A stretch of 31,788 nt of DNA from positions 1 to 31,788 of the forward strand of contig JACKBC010000060.1 in assembly GCA_020634755.1 (NCBI GenBank), given 5' to 3'. A program made the translations under genes and the position numbers. This document shows, piece after piece, positions 22,201 to 29,764 of this stretch. The notes below the pieces were generated by a model, which did no database searches, was not told the origin of the DNA, and worked only from the letters and a program-made list of their open reading frames with translations. Numbering within the stretch: the stretch's first letter is position 1; every line of letters starts with the position of its first letter. The stretch comes from Caldilineaceae bacterium (GTDB lineage Bacteria; Chloroflexota; Anaerolineae; Caldilineales; Caldilineaceae).

Positions 22201-24067
22201 GCTCAACACCAAAACCGGCGAAATTCGTTACCAATACGACCACTTGAACGGCGAAGCCGCCAGTGCGGAAATCGGCCTGCGCACCGAGCGGCAATCGTTG
22301 ATTATTGGCGGTGGAAATACGACCGATAAATTCCTGGTCGCCAACCGCGATGCCGCCGGCGCCTTTAACGGCATGGGATACAAATTCACGCCGGCGCCGC
22401 CCCAGCCCAGCCGCGTTTATACCGTGACGGTCGACGCGCTGATGGATGGCGTCGGCTTTTTGCAGACCGGCTACAGCGGCCGTTTTGAGCCCATGATCGT
22501 GCGCGACCCAGCCGGCAATCCGGTCAATTGTGCCGATACGGCCAACGTGCTCTGCATCACCATGGACAACGTGGCCGGCGACCGCATGGTGCAATATGTG
22601 CAGGTCAACATAAATGGCAACACGGGAGAGTGGACCGCCACCATTGATGCGCAAGAGGGCAACGAAGGCACTTTCACCTTTAGCGGGCTGGCCGCTAGCT
22701 CGATCCAAGCCAGCACATTGGGCGAGCGCGGTTTGCGCTCCGCTGGCACAGTGCGCATTTCCACGCGCTTGGGCAGAGCCGTAGATGGCAACAGCCTTTC
22801 GGCGTGGCTACAGCGTCCCAATGGCGAACGATTTGGCAGCGCCTTCAGCCTCTTTGACGATGGCGAGCACGGCGATGGGCGCGCCGGTGACGGCATCTTC
22901 AGCATGCCGGATTTGGCCGCGCCGGGCGTGGGCGTGGGCTATCTGTGGATACAAGGGGCCATCAATGGCGTCAACTTTGTGCGCAGCGACCCCGTTCCCT
23001 ATAATTTCCAACCGGTCAGCGTCGAAATGCTGAACAAAGAGATCAGCTATGTAGGTGATGCCTTTGTGCTGCCGGTGCAGATCACCAATCATGATAACGT
23101 CCAGCAGTGCTTTTATTACGGCGACCGCGTCACCGTTCCCGATGGCTGGAGCTACGCCTGGGCTATCCCGCCGGGCGATGACGGCAGCGAGCAGTTCTTC
23201 GGCGTTTGTATTCCGGCTGGAACCAGCATCAATCGGGAGCTGATGGTGACGCCCAGCCAAGCCTTCACGGATGGACCCTCGCGCGGGGTGGGCGAAGTGA
23301 ACGTGGCGTTTGTGGAGCGTGATCGCGGCGCCATGAGCGACAGCGACAGCGCCACTATTACTCGCTTCCGTCCGGCCACGCAGGTGGTGCTCACCAATCC
23401 GCTGGGCGAGGCGGCCATTCGCCCCAATGGCACAGATACGGCCATTTTGACGCTTTCGGCGCTCGATGAGCAGAATTTGCCGGTGGAGGATAACTCCATT
23501 GTCAACCTGACCACCGATTTGGGCACGCTGAATGTGGATGGCGTCAACGGTCAAAACATGGATGTGGCCTTTGACAATGGCCGCGCTGCGATTACGTTTA
23601 TGGCGCCGAATGCCCCGGGCAAAGCCACCATAACCGCTAGCGTTGACGGCGTCACGACCACCGCGGTTGTCTATATTCACGCACCGGGGGTTTCGACCCT
23701 TGCGTTGACCGCCACCCCGCTGGACCTAACGGGCAGCGCCACTGCTTCGGCCCTGGTGGCCACCGTGCGTGACGTTTGGGGCGATCCGGTGGCGGGCGTG
23801 GATCTGCGCATCGGCGTTAGCGATGACAGCGGCACCCAGGGAACCATTGGCGGCAGCCAGGTGGTGACCGGCACGACCGACGCCAGTGGGCAGCTCATTG
23901 CCAGCTTTGGCAAAGCGGCCAACGCCACCGGTACGGTCAATGTGCGCGCCGAGTATTTCATCGCTGAGGTGGGCGGCATCCATGTGGTGGCGGATGACAG
24001 TCAAACCCTGCTGCTGGGGGCGGTTGCGGTGGAACGGCAGACCTATTTGCCGCTGGTTTTAAAGTGA
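19232..24067 (+). CDS. Giant secreted metalloprotease / VWA / Big-1 protein
   Basis: 1611 residues. A signal peptide covers 1-30 (KSMILLSLFTALLCPQIASA). After an N-terminal beta region and a CarboxypepD_reg-like segment comes a zinc-peptidase site: HEWNH at 385-389, then ELAWSEGYANYY with Glu420 as likely third ligand (gluzincin-like). A Ser/Thr linker (about 560-595) made of repeat DNA follows. A VWA domain begins near 612 with MIDAS DNSAS (617-621) and YTD near 718. Next are a beta domain with YGGEFTSVGVSQDGFVELD, a segment with DDGEHGDGRAGDGIFS, and two Big-1-like domains (about 1385-1480, 1490-1595). It ends TYLPLVLK, a tail I recall from secreted Chloroflexota proteins. The ATG follows AGGAG. 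A probable cell-surface enzyme or adhesin. Confidence 0.85.
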   Translation: MTKPIFLSTLKSMILLSLFTALLCPQIASAHDINAGRIHATLAGAASGPYEVTLTATATPGISAPLMQLKWGLLDGGELLDGPAEMSWDLPPQDVPVQQTRRVHLPGPGVYRVGASAILPLGESMRFADSAMLFLTVDQNGAVTLSTKDPNAVSPMGSLMVEAESHEVHAAGVNAPNGDPCFTVHGVFQRIERTPTRNGYLPDRLVPVRSALVEMREEDTLFDDSYGETLTDDQGRYSFSFCDDDGLFDDELELYVRLHAVIRDNQGHEIAEVQEDGLIPPEEVYEFDSPVWESEGGNYERNYNLTVEQSGIMNIADAILDAWTFWNNNGGAVGDDAIFDYQAEVNWEAGDDDDKSYYNGYVWDEITLADGPSNPDQWDDSVIMHEWNHQADDNYGCDDSPGGAHSTNQNLGDLELAWSEGYANYYQSAVRNAMGYTDGNWYLDGDAMGNMSGFDLETRDTFNSTLNTPYNEAAIAAMLWDLEDTANDNQDRTGFGPAMLQQVFTDPAFADNGDIFDDTCTAFVYLWSWADTGKPTTGGVGAIVQQNIGIRPGFLSAAAAASTSSGAGAHPLTSTGSANANVESASTASTGSVVDGVPVGGAPEDFRWWKNLTWVVDNSASMADSNKLGAVKTVMREQVNDLADAPKGTEFNIYTFNNTSSTVQQPAGLKFYADVIDPAIDGLTTTSAPDGDCAVGALNAMTQAAQRQKGGDIWLYTDRASTLMPTIENAKQLLNAKQIKGSFAMLGGCAAVLPATMNNVTGGEISYLGKAANGSQSTGIVPYLLTALGSGGQFIYVREDQLGNAADILRAQVANSAGAGKWSDYVSDSFTYRWDRLEAGEYQWFPAESLGQPEVQVPETGYALYTMPEPFNFYGGEFTSVGVSQDGFVELDPCTTSLCVSTRLAFYFLDVLNNDMQWAYVFRPPAVADAVSAADTNTVPACNNMFDGNPATQLYGPQVCVWSANLGFEWHIISVQGVDQANRYRAYQIWLNTKTGEIRYQYDHLNGEAASAEIGLRTERQSLIIGGGNTTDKFLVANRDAAGAFNGMGYKFTPAPPQPSRVYTVTVDALMDGVGFLQTGYSGRFEPMIVRDPAGNPVNCADTANVLCITMDNVAGDRMVQYVQVNINGNTGEWTATIDAQEGNEGTFTFSGLAASSIQASTLGERGLRSAGTVRISTRLGRAVDGNSLSAWLQRPNGERFGSAFSLFDDGEHGDGRAGDGIFSMPDLAAPGVGVGYLWIQGAINGVNFVRSDPVPYNFQPVSVEMLNKEISYVGDAFVLPVQITNHDNVQQCFYYGDRVTVPDGWSYAWAIPPGDDGSEQFFGVCIPAGTSINRELMVTPSQAFTDGPSRGVGEVNVAFVERDRGAMSDSDSATITRFRPATQVVLTNPLGEAAIRPNGTDTAILTLSALDEQNLPVEDNSIVNLTTDLGTLNVDGVNGQNMDVAFDNGRAAITFMAPNAPGKATITASVDGVTTTAVVYIHAPGVSTLALTATPLDLTGSATASALVATVRDVWGDPVAGVDLRIGVSDDSGTQGTIGGSQVVTGTTDASGQLIASFGKAANATGTVNVRAEYFIAEVGGIHVVADDSQTLLLGAVAVERQTYLPLVLK
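20913..21008 (+). repeat. Three in-frame copies of CTTCGACARGCTCAG inside the giant gene
   Basis: CTTCCACAAGCTCAGG (20913), CTTCGACAGGCTCAG (20949) and CTTCGACAGGCTCAG (20994), starts 36 and 45 bp apart, both multiples of three. All are read in the same frame as STSS, STGS and STGS. The sequence is the arm of the intergenic inverted repeat at 7423-7465. They build the linker between the peptidase and VWA regions. Confidence 0.75.
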
Positions 24068-24117
24068 GAATGGCGACCGAGGTACGGCGTTGTTGAGACA
24101 GATGCTTTGCCAAAAAG

Positions 24118-24148
24118 AGGTAGCGGGTGCACTTTTGCCCCGCTACCT
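24118..24148 (-). terminator. Hairpin between converging genes, terminator for the minus strand
   Basis: Perfect 10-bp arms AGGTAGCGGG (24118-24127) and CCCGCTACCT (24139-24148). Read on the minus strand, the stem is followed by CTTTTT, so it ends the transcript of the GNAT-like gene. On the plus strand there is no T-run, but it could still slow transcription of the giant gene. Confidence 0.75.
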
Positions 24149-24150
24149 GT

Positions 24151-24942
24151 CTAGCGTGGCTCATAGCGCCAATGTGCGACCGTCACAAAGCGGTTGAGGC
24201 CAATCTGTTCGGCCAGGGCAATGGAGGGGCCATTGGCTTCGTGGACTTGATAGCGGGGCTGTAGCTCGCGTTGCCGTAGCGAATGGACCGCGCTTTGCAC
24301 GACTCTGCGGGCGTAGCCTTGGCGCCGCGCGCTGGGCATGGTGAAGACGCCGCCAATTTCATGGATTGTGTCAAAGTTCTGATAGGTGAAGCAGACCGCC
24401 GCCGGCTCAGCGTACTGAAACAGCGTAAAAGAGCGCCCATCACCGTGGCTAAAGTAATGCTCGATTTCGGCTTGGTCATGGCCTTGCGTGGCCAGATGCG
24501 GCAGCAATCTTGGGTCCACTGTCGTGGCCGTGACCACGGCCGGGTCCGGCTCAAAATGAGCAGCGGCGTCTGCCGTATACGACACAAAGGCCGTGATGCG
24601 CTGCATGGGCCACTGAGTTGCCAAAAGCGCCTGCACCGCGGGATCCATGAGTTTGAAGATCAGCTTGCGGTCGCGCGGAATCTGTGCCAATAGCGCTTGT
24701 GCGGCGTCTAGGGCGCGGGCGGAAAGAATCACTATCAGATCGAAATCGGCATATGTAGCGCGATCATAGGCAAAGGTCGCGGTGGGAAAGAGCAGCAGCG
24801 CCGCGGCGCCATCGCCTGTGGCCGCATAATGCGTTTGAATGCGCTCTGGGTGCGCAGTCAACATTTTCAGCGGGACAATGTTGCGCAATGTGTCTTGTTG
24901 AAGAAACTCAATGGCTTGCTGCTGTTCAAAGGTGTTGAGCAT
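24151..24942 (-). CDS. GNAT-like acetyltransferase family protein
   Basis: A 263-residue protein with a divergent N-terminal half (FLQQDTLRNIVPLKMLTAHPERI) and a C-terminal GNAT half: AAVCFTYQNFDTIHEIGGVFTMP, then SARRQGYARRVVQSAVHSL, where R-R-Q-G-Y-A is the acetyl-CoA pyrophosphate loop, and AEQIGLNRF near the end. This two-part layout fits the GNAT acetyltransferases that carry an extra N-terminal domain. The substrate is unknown. The start could be ATG 24969 or ATG 24942. I prefer the latter because the first nine residues look unlike protein, but neither has a ribosome site. A T-run hairpin lies just after the stop. Confidence 0.75.
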   Translation of the reverse strand: MLNTFEQQQAIEFLQQDTLRNIVPLKMLTAHPERIQTHYAATGDGAAALLLFPTATFAYDRATYADFDLIVILSARALDAAQALLAQIPRDRKLIFKLMDPAVQALLATQWPMQRITAFVSYTADAAAHFEPDPAVVTATTVDPRLLPHLATQGHDQAEIEHYFSHGDGRSFTLFQYAEPAAVCFTYQNFDTIHEIGGVFTMPSARRQGYARRVVQSAVHSLRQRELQPRYQVHEANGPSIALAEQIGLNRFVTVAHWRYEPR

Positions 24943-25053
24943 TGGCGCGTTTAGTGACCTGCCATGCAATGGCGCGTTGGGTTATAACTCGATACAACTG
25001 AGCTGTTTTTAACTGAATCAAATTTTACGAGTAAGCGTGTAGGAAGTCAAACT

Positions 25054-26127
25054 ATGTCATTTGGGGTAACGCCTGATTCTGTTCTCTATATTCTGTTTTT
25101 TGGCTTTGGTCTGTTGCTGTCCTTTGGCGTCGTCTTCATTTTGGTCGGCTTGATCCAACGTCTCTTCCGCATTCGCAACGAATGGTTTGGCATTACGACG
25201 GTTTTAATCATATATGTGGGCGGGTTCATGGGCGCGTCGCTTTATCTGGATAGCGTGGGCCAAGTGCGGCCAGGTGTGATCAGCGCCAAGGAAGAGACAA
25301 TTGCATTTCGTAAAGAGGGAGATTGGACGCATAACTATGGGCTCTCCGTCACCTATCGCACCGATGGTGGCGACGAAGCCAATACGCACTTTAACACAAA
25401 TGCAACGCTTTTTGATGCGCTGCATAAGGATGAGCAGGTGGGTCTGCGCACCGTTTCGATCAACGGCTGGTTTGATCTGACGCGCTTGGCCCAGCAGAAT
25501 ACGCTGAGCTGGAACAACTGGCGCTGGATTGAATATGGTCTGGGCGGGATCCTGCTGCTTTATGCAGGTTGGAAGTCGCTAAAATCCAGCGTGGGCTGTC
25601 TGGCCATGCTGATCTTGCTTGTGCTGTTGGCATCTCTGCCCTTTGGCCTTAAATATCAAGAGTGGCGCGCCAGCCAAGACGTTAGCCGCACGCCTTTGCA
25701 TGCTAATGGCGTCGTGCAGGAGGTGCACCGCGTCACCACCATTGATCCGCTGCCCAGCGACCGCAGCGGCAATTCTCAATGGGAAACCAAAATGGATGTG
25801 GCGCAGTTCTATGATATTGTGGTGATTCGCTACACGCCGCAGGGCTATCGCGAACCAATTCTGGGTGTTGACGCTGTGGATGCAGTCGATGGCTCTTTAG
25901 AAAAGGGCATGACGGTTGAACTGGCCTATGGGCCGAATGCGCCGCGTGAAGTGCGTCTGCCCAATCGCACGCGCAATCACTATATCCTCAATCCGCTGGC
26001 GTGGGTGAAGGAACAGACTTTGGCGCTGGGCCTTGTGGGGCTGTTGCTGGTGGGCGTTACATTTGTTGAAAGAACGGTGAAACGCGCCCTGGCGCGCCGA
26101 CGCCAGGGAAGCGGGGTGGTTGCGTAA
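25054..26127 (+). CDS. DUF3592-like membrane protein with an internal duplication
   Basis: 357 residues with hydrophobic segments near 10-34, 46-64, 160-173, 178-202 and 320-340. Between them lie two similar soluble domains: one with PGVISAKEETI, YGLSVTYRTDGG and EQVGLRTV, the other with NGVVQEVHRVTT, YDIVVIRYTPQG and MTVELAYGP. Each resembles the beta-rich DUF3592 domain found between membrane segments. The duplication suggests a fused tandem gene. Function unknown. The start has AGGAAG upstream. The gene stands alone on the plus strand between a divergent GNAT-like gene and the catabolic cluster. Confidence 0.75.
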   Translation: MSFGVTPDSVLYILFFGFGLLLSFGVVFILVGLIQRLFRIRNEWFGITTVLIIYVGGFMGASLYLDSVGQVRPGVISAKEETIAFRKEGDWTHNYGLSVTYRTDGGDEANTHFNTNATLFDALHKDEQVGLRTVSINGWFDLTRLAQQNTLSWNNWRWIEYGLGGILLLYAGWKSLKSSVGCLAMLILLVLLASLPFGLKYQEWRASQDVSRTPLHANGVVQEVHRVTTIDPLPSDRSGNSQWETKMDVAQFYDIVVIRYTPQGYREPILGVDAVDAVDGSLEKGMTVELAYGPNAPREVRLPNRTRNHYILNPLAWVKEQTLALGLVGLLLVGVTFVERTVKRALARRRQGSGVVA

Positions 26128-26150
26128 AGAGCGTTATTCACTGAGCTTCT

Positions 26151-26180
26151 TTGACACTTGGCTATACAATACGCTACGAT
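26151..26180 (+). promoter_or_regulatory. Candidate promoter for the amidohydrolase-Rieske unit
   Basis: A perfect TTGACA (26151-26156) is followed after 18 bases by TACGAT (4 of 6). TATACAAT also occurs between the two. The coding start is about 150 bases further, leaving room for a leader. Nothing riboswitch-like was recognised. Confidence 0.4.
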
Positions 26181-26332
26181 GATACAGAGTACATGGCTCT
26201 GCGCGTGATGCGTACAGAGATCGCCCTTGCGGCGTGGATCTGGCGCCACCTTTGCCATTGTGCTCTGTTTTCATTCAACCGCAGTATAACTTTGATCACG
26301 CCTCCTCTGGTCAAATCTGAAAGGAATCCACC

Positions 26333-27445
26333 ATGGCCAGCGCTTATCAAATTGTAGATACAGATATTCACCCCGGCATGCCGCGTGATCCCGTGGCGGC
26401 CCGTCTGCCCGAGCCGTGGCGCACCCGCTTTCTGGGCGGTAATCGTGGCTCCGGCACCATGGGCTACTGGAACCCCAACGGTGTAAACCGCGCCGACGCG
26501 GTCACGCCGGATGGCGAACGCATTGAGAATGACCCGCACCATTTGGCGCGCTATTTTATGGACCAGTACGACATTGACTGCGGCATTCTGAACACCGGGT
26601 CGGTGTTGCATCTGGGCCTCTCGCCCGAGGTCGACTATGCCGCGGCCGTGATCCACGCCATGAATGGCGTGCTGATCGAAGAGTGGCTGCCGGTAGACGC
26701 CCGCTATCGGGCCTCGTTGGCCGTCTATCCCCATGACGTTGACTTGGCCGTGCAAGAGATCCACCGCTGGGGCGCGCATCCCGGCGTGGTGCAGGTGATC
26801 ATGCCCAGCGCCTCGCGCATGCCCTATGGTCAGCGCTACTTTCATCCCATCTATGCCGCCGCGGCTGAATATGACCTGCCCATTGCCATCCATCCTGGCA
26901 CGGAAGGCGTGGGTCTTTCTGGCGCGCCCACCAATGTGGGCTATCCCAGCAACTATTTTGAATGGCACACCAATTTGGTCTCCAGCTATATTGCCCACAT
27001 GGTCAGCATGGTCATGGAGGGCGTCTTTATCAAATTCCCCACGCTCAAATTTGTGCTGATCGAAGGCGGTGTTTCTTGGGTGCCGCCGCTGCTTTGGCGC
27101 TTTGATAAGAACTGGAAAGCGCTGCGCATGACCACCCCCTGGTTGGAACGGTTACCCAGCGAATATGTGACCGAGCACGTACTGCTCACCACGCAGCCGC
27201 TGGAAGAGCCGGAGAATCCGGCTCATTTCCACGCTATTTTAGAGATGTTCGACGCCGCCAAAATGCTCATGTTCTCCACCGATTATCCACATTGGGACGG
27301 CGACACGCCCGATTTTGCCGCCCGCGCTTTCCCCAAAGAGATGCGCAACGCCATAATGTATGAGAATGCCTGCAAGCTCTATAAGATCAACCTGCCCAGC
27401 AACGGCCAGGCCAAACCGGCAGAACGCGAGGCCCAATATGCCTGA
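26333..27445 (+). CDS. Amidohydrolase family 2 (ACMSD-like) enzyme
   Basis: A 370-residue TIM-barrel metal enzyme. Metal ligands are suggested by DTDIHP (Asp11, His13), IAIHPG (His187), and FSTDYPHWD (Asp317, His320). FPTLKFVLIEGGVSWVP is a strong amidohydrolase-2 signature. The family includes hydrolases, decarboxylases and hydratases of ring-cleavage products. The specific reaction cannot be read. GAAAGGA lies just before the ATG, a good ribosome site. The stop overlaps the start of a Rieske protein by 8 bases, so translation of the two is coupled. Other cluster members (RraA-like, SMP-30, PIG-L) suggest breakdown of an organic acid or aromatic compound. Confidence 0.88.
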   Translation: MASAYQIVDTDIHPGMPRDPVAARLPEPWRTRFLGGNRGSGTMGYWNPNGVNRADAVTPDGERIENDPHHLARYFMDQYDIDCGILNTGSVLHLGLSPEVDYAAAVIHAMNGVLIEEWLPVDARYRASLAVYPHDVDLAVQEIHRWGAHPGVVQVIMPSASRMPYGQRYFHPIYAAAAEYDLPIAIHPGTEGVGLSGAPTNVGYPSNYFEWHTNLVSSYIAHMVSMVMEGVFIKFPTLKFVLIEGGVSWVPPLLWRFDKNWKALRMTTPWLERLPSEYVTEHVLLTTQPLEEPENPAHFHAILEMFDAAKMLMFSTDYPHWDGDTPDFAARAFPKEMRNAIMYENACKLYKINLPSNGQAKPAEREAQYA

Positions 27446-27824
27446 GGCGCGCAATTTACAACGCTGGAAAGTGGCCGAACTAGATGAGATCGAGCCTGGG
27501 CAGCGCAAGGTGGTAGACGTGGCCGGTCGCTCCATTGGCGTCTTTAACGTAGATGGCGAATACATTGCCGTGCTCAATCTCTGCCCACATGAATTGGCGC
27601 CCCTGTGCCTGGGCCGCGTCAGCGGCACGACGCTGCCTTCGGCCCCTGGCCAATACAACTGGGGTCATGACGGTGAAATTGTGGCTTGCCCTTGGCACGG
27701 TTGGGAGTTCAACCTGCGCAGCGGAGAATGTTTGGTGGACCGCCGCAAGCGGCTGCACCATTTTCCAGTTGTGCAAGAAGATGCCGCCATTTACGTCTTA
27801 TTGCCCCAAACCAAAGGAAGATAA
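27438..27824 (+). CDS. Small Rieske [2Fe-2S] protein
   Basis: A 128-residue ferredoxin-like Rieske protein. Cluster ligands are Cys49-Pro-His51 and Cys84-Pro-Trp-His87 in ACPWHGWEF, so the centre is complete. The C terminus has the usual LRSGECLVDRRKRLHHFPV beta region. It lacks an oxygenase catalytic domain and therefore should serve as an electron carrier. The start overlaps the end of the amidohydrolase gene, in a different frame, which ties their amounts together. No reductase or terminal oxygenase gene is visible in the window. One would have to lie elsewhere, or the protein works with the amidohydrolase in a way not obvious from sequence. Confidence 0.9.
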   Translation: MPEARNLQRWKVAELDEIEPGQRKVVDVAGRSIGVFNVDGEYIAVLNLCPHELAPLCLGRVSGTTLPSAPGQYNWGHDGEIVACPWHGWEFNLRSGECLVDRRKRLHHFPVVQEDAAIYVLLPQTKGR

Positions 27825-27837
27825 AGTACGATATAGG

Positions 27838-27890
27838 ATGTACGATTTACGAGGAGTTCTCGTCGACGCGTAGATTCGTAAATCGTACAT
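27838..27890. repeat. Perfect 15-bp inverted repeat from GATTTAC units
   Basis: ATGTACGATTTACGA (27838-27852) and TCGTAAATCGTACAT (27876-27890) are perfect inverted copies. The unit GATTTAC recurs in the spacers at 30893-30955 and 31103-31164. It lies between the Rieske gene and the RarD-like gene and could act as a hairpin or be part of a spacer repeat family. Confidence 0.75.
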
Positions 27891-27911
27891 CTGAGATCGT
27901 AAATAGCGATC

Positions 27912-28823
27912 ATGAATAAACAGGGTCTTTTCTACGCCTTCATGGCCTACCTGCTGTGGGGGTTGCTGCCCATCTATTGGAAACAGTTGGCGCATGTGCC
28001 GCCCGTGGAAATTTTTAGCCACCGCATGGTCTGGTCCATGCTGCTGATTGTGGTATTGTTGACTGTTGCGCGGCGCTGGCAGTGGATTGGGCCCACGCTG
28101 CGCAACCCGCGTCTGTTGGGCACATTTGTCATTGTGGCGCTGCTGGTGGCCACCAATTGGCTAGTCTATATTTGGGCGGTCAACAACGATTTTATTCTAG
28201 AGACGAGCCTGGGTTATTTTATCAACCCGCTGGTGAGCGTGGCGCTGGGCGTTATCTTCTTGGGCGAGCGTATGCGCTTTAGCCAGTGGGTAGCCATTGG
28301 CATAGCTGCGGTCGGCGTTCTCTACTTGACCATTAGTTATGGCGCGCCGCCGCTGATTGCGTTGACGTTGGCGCTTACCTTTGGCGCGTATGGGCTCATC
28401 AAGAAGACTACATCACTCAACGCGCTGGAAGGGCTTTCGCTAGAGACGTCGATTCTTTTTGTGCCGACCGTTGGCTATCTGCTCTATTTAGGCGCCATAG
28501 GTCGCAATTCGTTTGGCCCGCACGATCTGCACACCAGCCTGTTGCTTGCTTGTGCGGGCGCGGCCACTGCCTTGCCGCTGCTCTTTTTTGCGGCGGGCGC
28601 ACGGCGCATTCCGCTTTACATGGTGGGCGTACTCCAATATATCGCGCCCACGCTGCAATTCATCTTGGGCGCGTTTGTATACAACGAGCCCTTTACTACG
28701 CAGCGGCTGATTGGCTTTGCGTTTATCTGGTGTGCGCTGCTGCTCTACACGCTAGAAGGAGTGGTGTGGCGACGACGCATTGCGGCTCCCCCTGTGGTGC
28801 ATCCAGCTGCGGCCCAGCAGTAA
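27912..28823 (+). CDS. rarD: RarD-type EamA/DMT superfamily transporter
   Basis: A 303-residue inner-membrane protein with about ten hydrophobic segments and the RarD pattern: KQGLFYAFMAYLLWGLLPIYWK, then EIFSHRMVWSMLL, ATNWLVYIWAVNN, ETSLGYFINPLVSVALG and FLGERM in the first half, and PLLFFAAGARRIPLYMVGVLQYIAPT in the second. Length and motif order fit RarD proteins, which are drug/metabolite family exporters with unclear substrates. The ribosome site is weak. It lies within the catabolic cluster on the same strand and might export or import a pathway compound. An 86-bp repeat element follows 21 bases after the stop. Confidence 0.9.
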   Translation: MNKQGLFYAFMAYLLWGLLPIYWKQLAHVPPVEIFSHRMVWSMLLIVVLLTVARRWQWIGPTLRNPRLLGTFVIVALLVATNWLVYIWAVNNDFILETSLGYFINPLVSVALGVIFLGERMRFSQWVAIGIAAVGVLYLTISYGAPPLIALTLALTFGAYGLIKKTTSLNALEGLSLETSILFVPTVGYLLYLGAIGRNSFGPHDLHTSLLLACAGAATALPLLFFAAGARRIPLYMVGVLQYIAPTLQFILGAFVYNEPFTTQRLIGFAFIWCALLLYTLEGVVWRRRIAAPPVVHPAAAQQ

Positions 28824-28844
28824 GCCATGCGCGCCTTTGTTACG

Positions 28845-28930
28845 TATGTTACGCAAACCTGGCGGAAAGTCGGCTCGCCAAAGTTCCCGTTTCTCTCTAG
28901 CGGACGGGCTGTCGCTGCGTAACGTGAGTT
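28845..28930. repeat. MITE-like element, copy 1 (86-bp core)
   Basis: This core matches the one at 30994-31079 with the same length and long identical blocks: CCTGGCGGAAAGTCGGCTCG, TTTCTCTCTAGC, GCTGTCGCTGCG, AACGTGAGTT. The ends TATGTTACGC and GCGTAACGTG are inverted to each other. No ORF. It lies between the RarD-like and RraA-like genes. Confidence 0.8.
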
Positions 28931-29014
28931 TGGTATTTGAAGTACGCCAATTGAGATTTACTGATCTGCCTCTGTGCAAGTGGCGGTTCAAAACAGACCT
29001 TTAAGGAGGAACTT

Positions 29015-29764
29015 GTGGCCAAGAAAGCCAAAAAACAAACAACCGAGGATATGCTAGAGGAACTGCGTGAATTTGACACCCCATCGATCACCAATGTGGT
29101 GGCCACATATCCAACTAGCCCCCTCTGTTTGGGACTGTACAACCCGTGGACCGAGAACTGGTACACCGATCAGACCATCCGCTGCATGTACCCCGGTCTG
29201 GGCCCGCTGGTGGGCTACGCGGTGACCTGTGTCTACGGGCTGCCCGATCCCAACTTTAACCGGTTGACCTTTATGGACGTGCTGGATGCGCTGGACGCCA
29301 TGCCCAAGCCAACTATTTTGGTGTTGCAGCAAAAATTCCCGCCCGAGATTGCGGGCAAAGTGGGGCTGGCCGGCGGCAACATGGTCTCGGCCATGAAGGC
29401 CATTGGCTGCGTGGGGCTCATCTCCAACGGCCCCTCGCGCGATATTGATGAAGTGCGCCCCATGGAGTTCCAGTACGTGCTCAGCGGCATTACGCCGGGC
29501 CACGGCGCCCAGGCGGTGCAAGCGGTGAACACGCCGGTGACGGTGGCCGGTATGGATGTGGCGCCCGGCGAAATTATTCACATGGATGAAAACGGCGCCT
29601 GCAAATTCCCGGCGGATAAAATCGAAGCCGTGCTCACCAACGTGCGCAAGCTGCGCGTTGAAGAAGAAGAGCGCATGAGCCGCTTGCAGAAAGCCAAATC
29701 GGCCAAGGAGCTGCGCGCCATCTTTGGCGGTCACAGCTACGCCACCGAAAAGAAGACGGTGTAG
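29015..29764 (+). CDS. RraA-like aldolase family protein (HMG/CHA aldolase fold)
   Basis: A 249-residue protein of the RraA / 4-hydroxy-4-methyl-2-oxoglutarate aldolase fold. The signature LAGGNMVSAMKAIGCVGLIS followed by NGPSRDIDEVR contains the Arg142-Asp143 pair used by the aldolases. MDVAPGEIIHMDENGACKFP fits the next conserved block. An N-terminal DTPSITNVV segment is typical. Enzymes of this fold cleave hydroxy-oxo acids of ring-cleavage pathways, while RraA itself inhibits RNase E. The intact RD motif favours an enzyme. The start is GTG after a strong AAGGAGG. The C terminus is lengthened and charged. The stop TAG is the first stop of an 8-bp-period tract. Confidence 0.85.
   Translation: MAKKAKKQTTEDMLEELREFDTPSITNVVATYPTSPLCLGLYNPWTENWYTDQTIRCMYPGLGPLVGYAVTCVYGLPDPNFNRLTFMDVLDALDAMPKPTILVLQQKFPPEIAGKVGLAGGNMVSAMKAIGCVGLISNGPSRDIDEVRPMEFQYVLSGITPGHGAQAVQAVNTPVTVAGMDVAPGEIIHMDENGACKFPADKIEAVLTNVRKLRVEEEERMSRLQKAKSAKELRAIFGGHSYATEKKTV

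Noticed and set aside
21065..22708. A 547-residue open frame on the minus strand
   Set aside because: It lies wholly opposite the giant secreted protein gene, whose domain motifs are clear. Its translation is rich in H, R, G and A with no recognisable motif, as expected for an antisense shadow.
22808..23680. A 290-residue minus-strand open frame
   Set aside because: It is antisense to the Big-1 region of the giant gene and shows only shadow composition.
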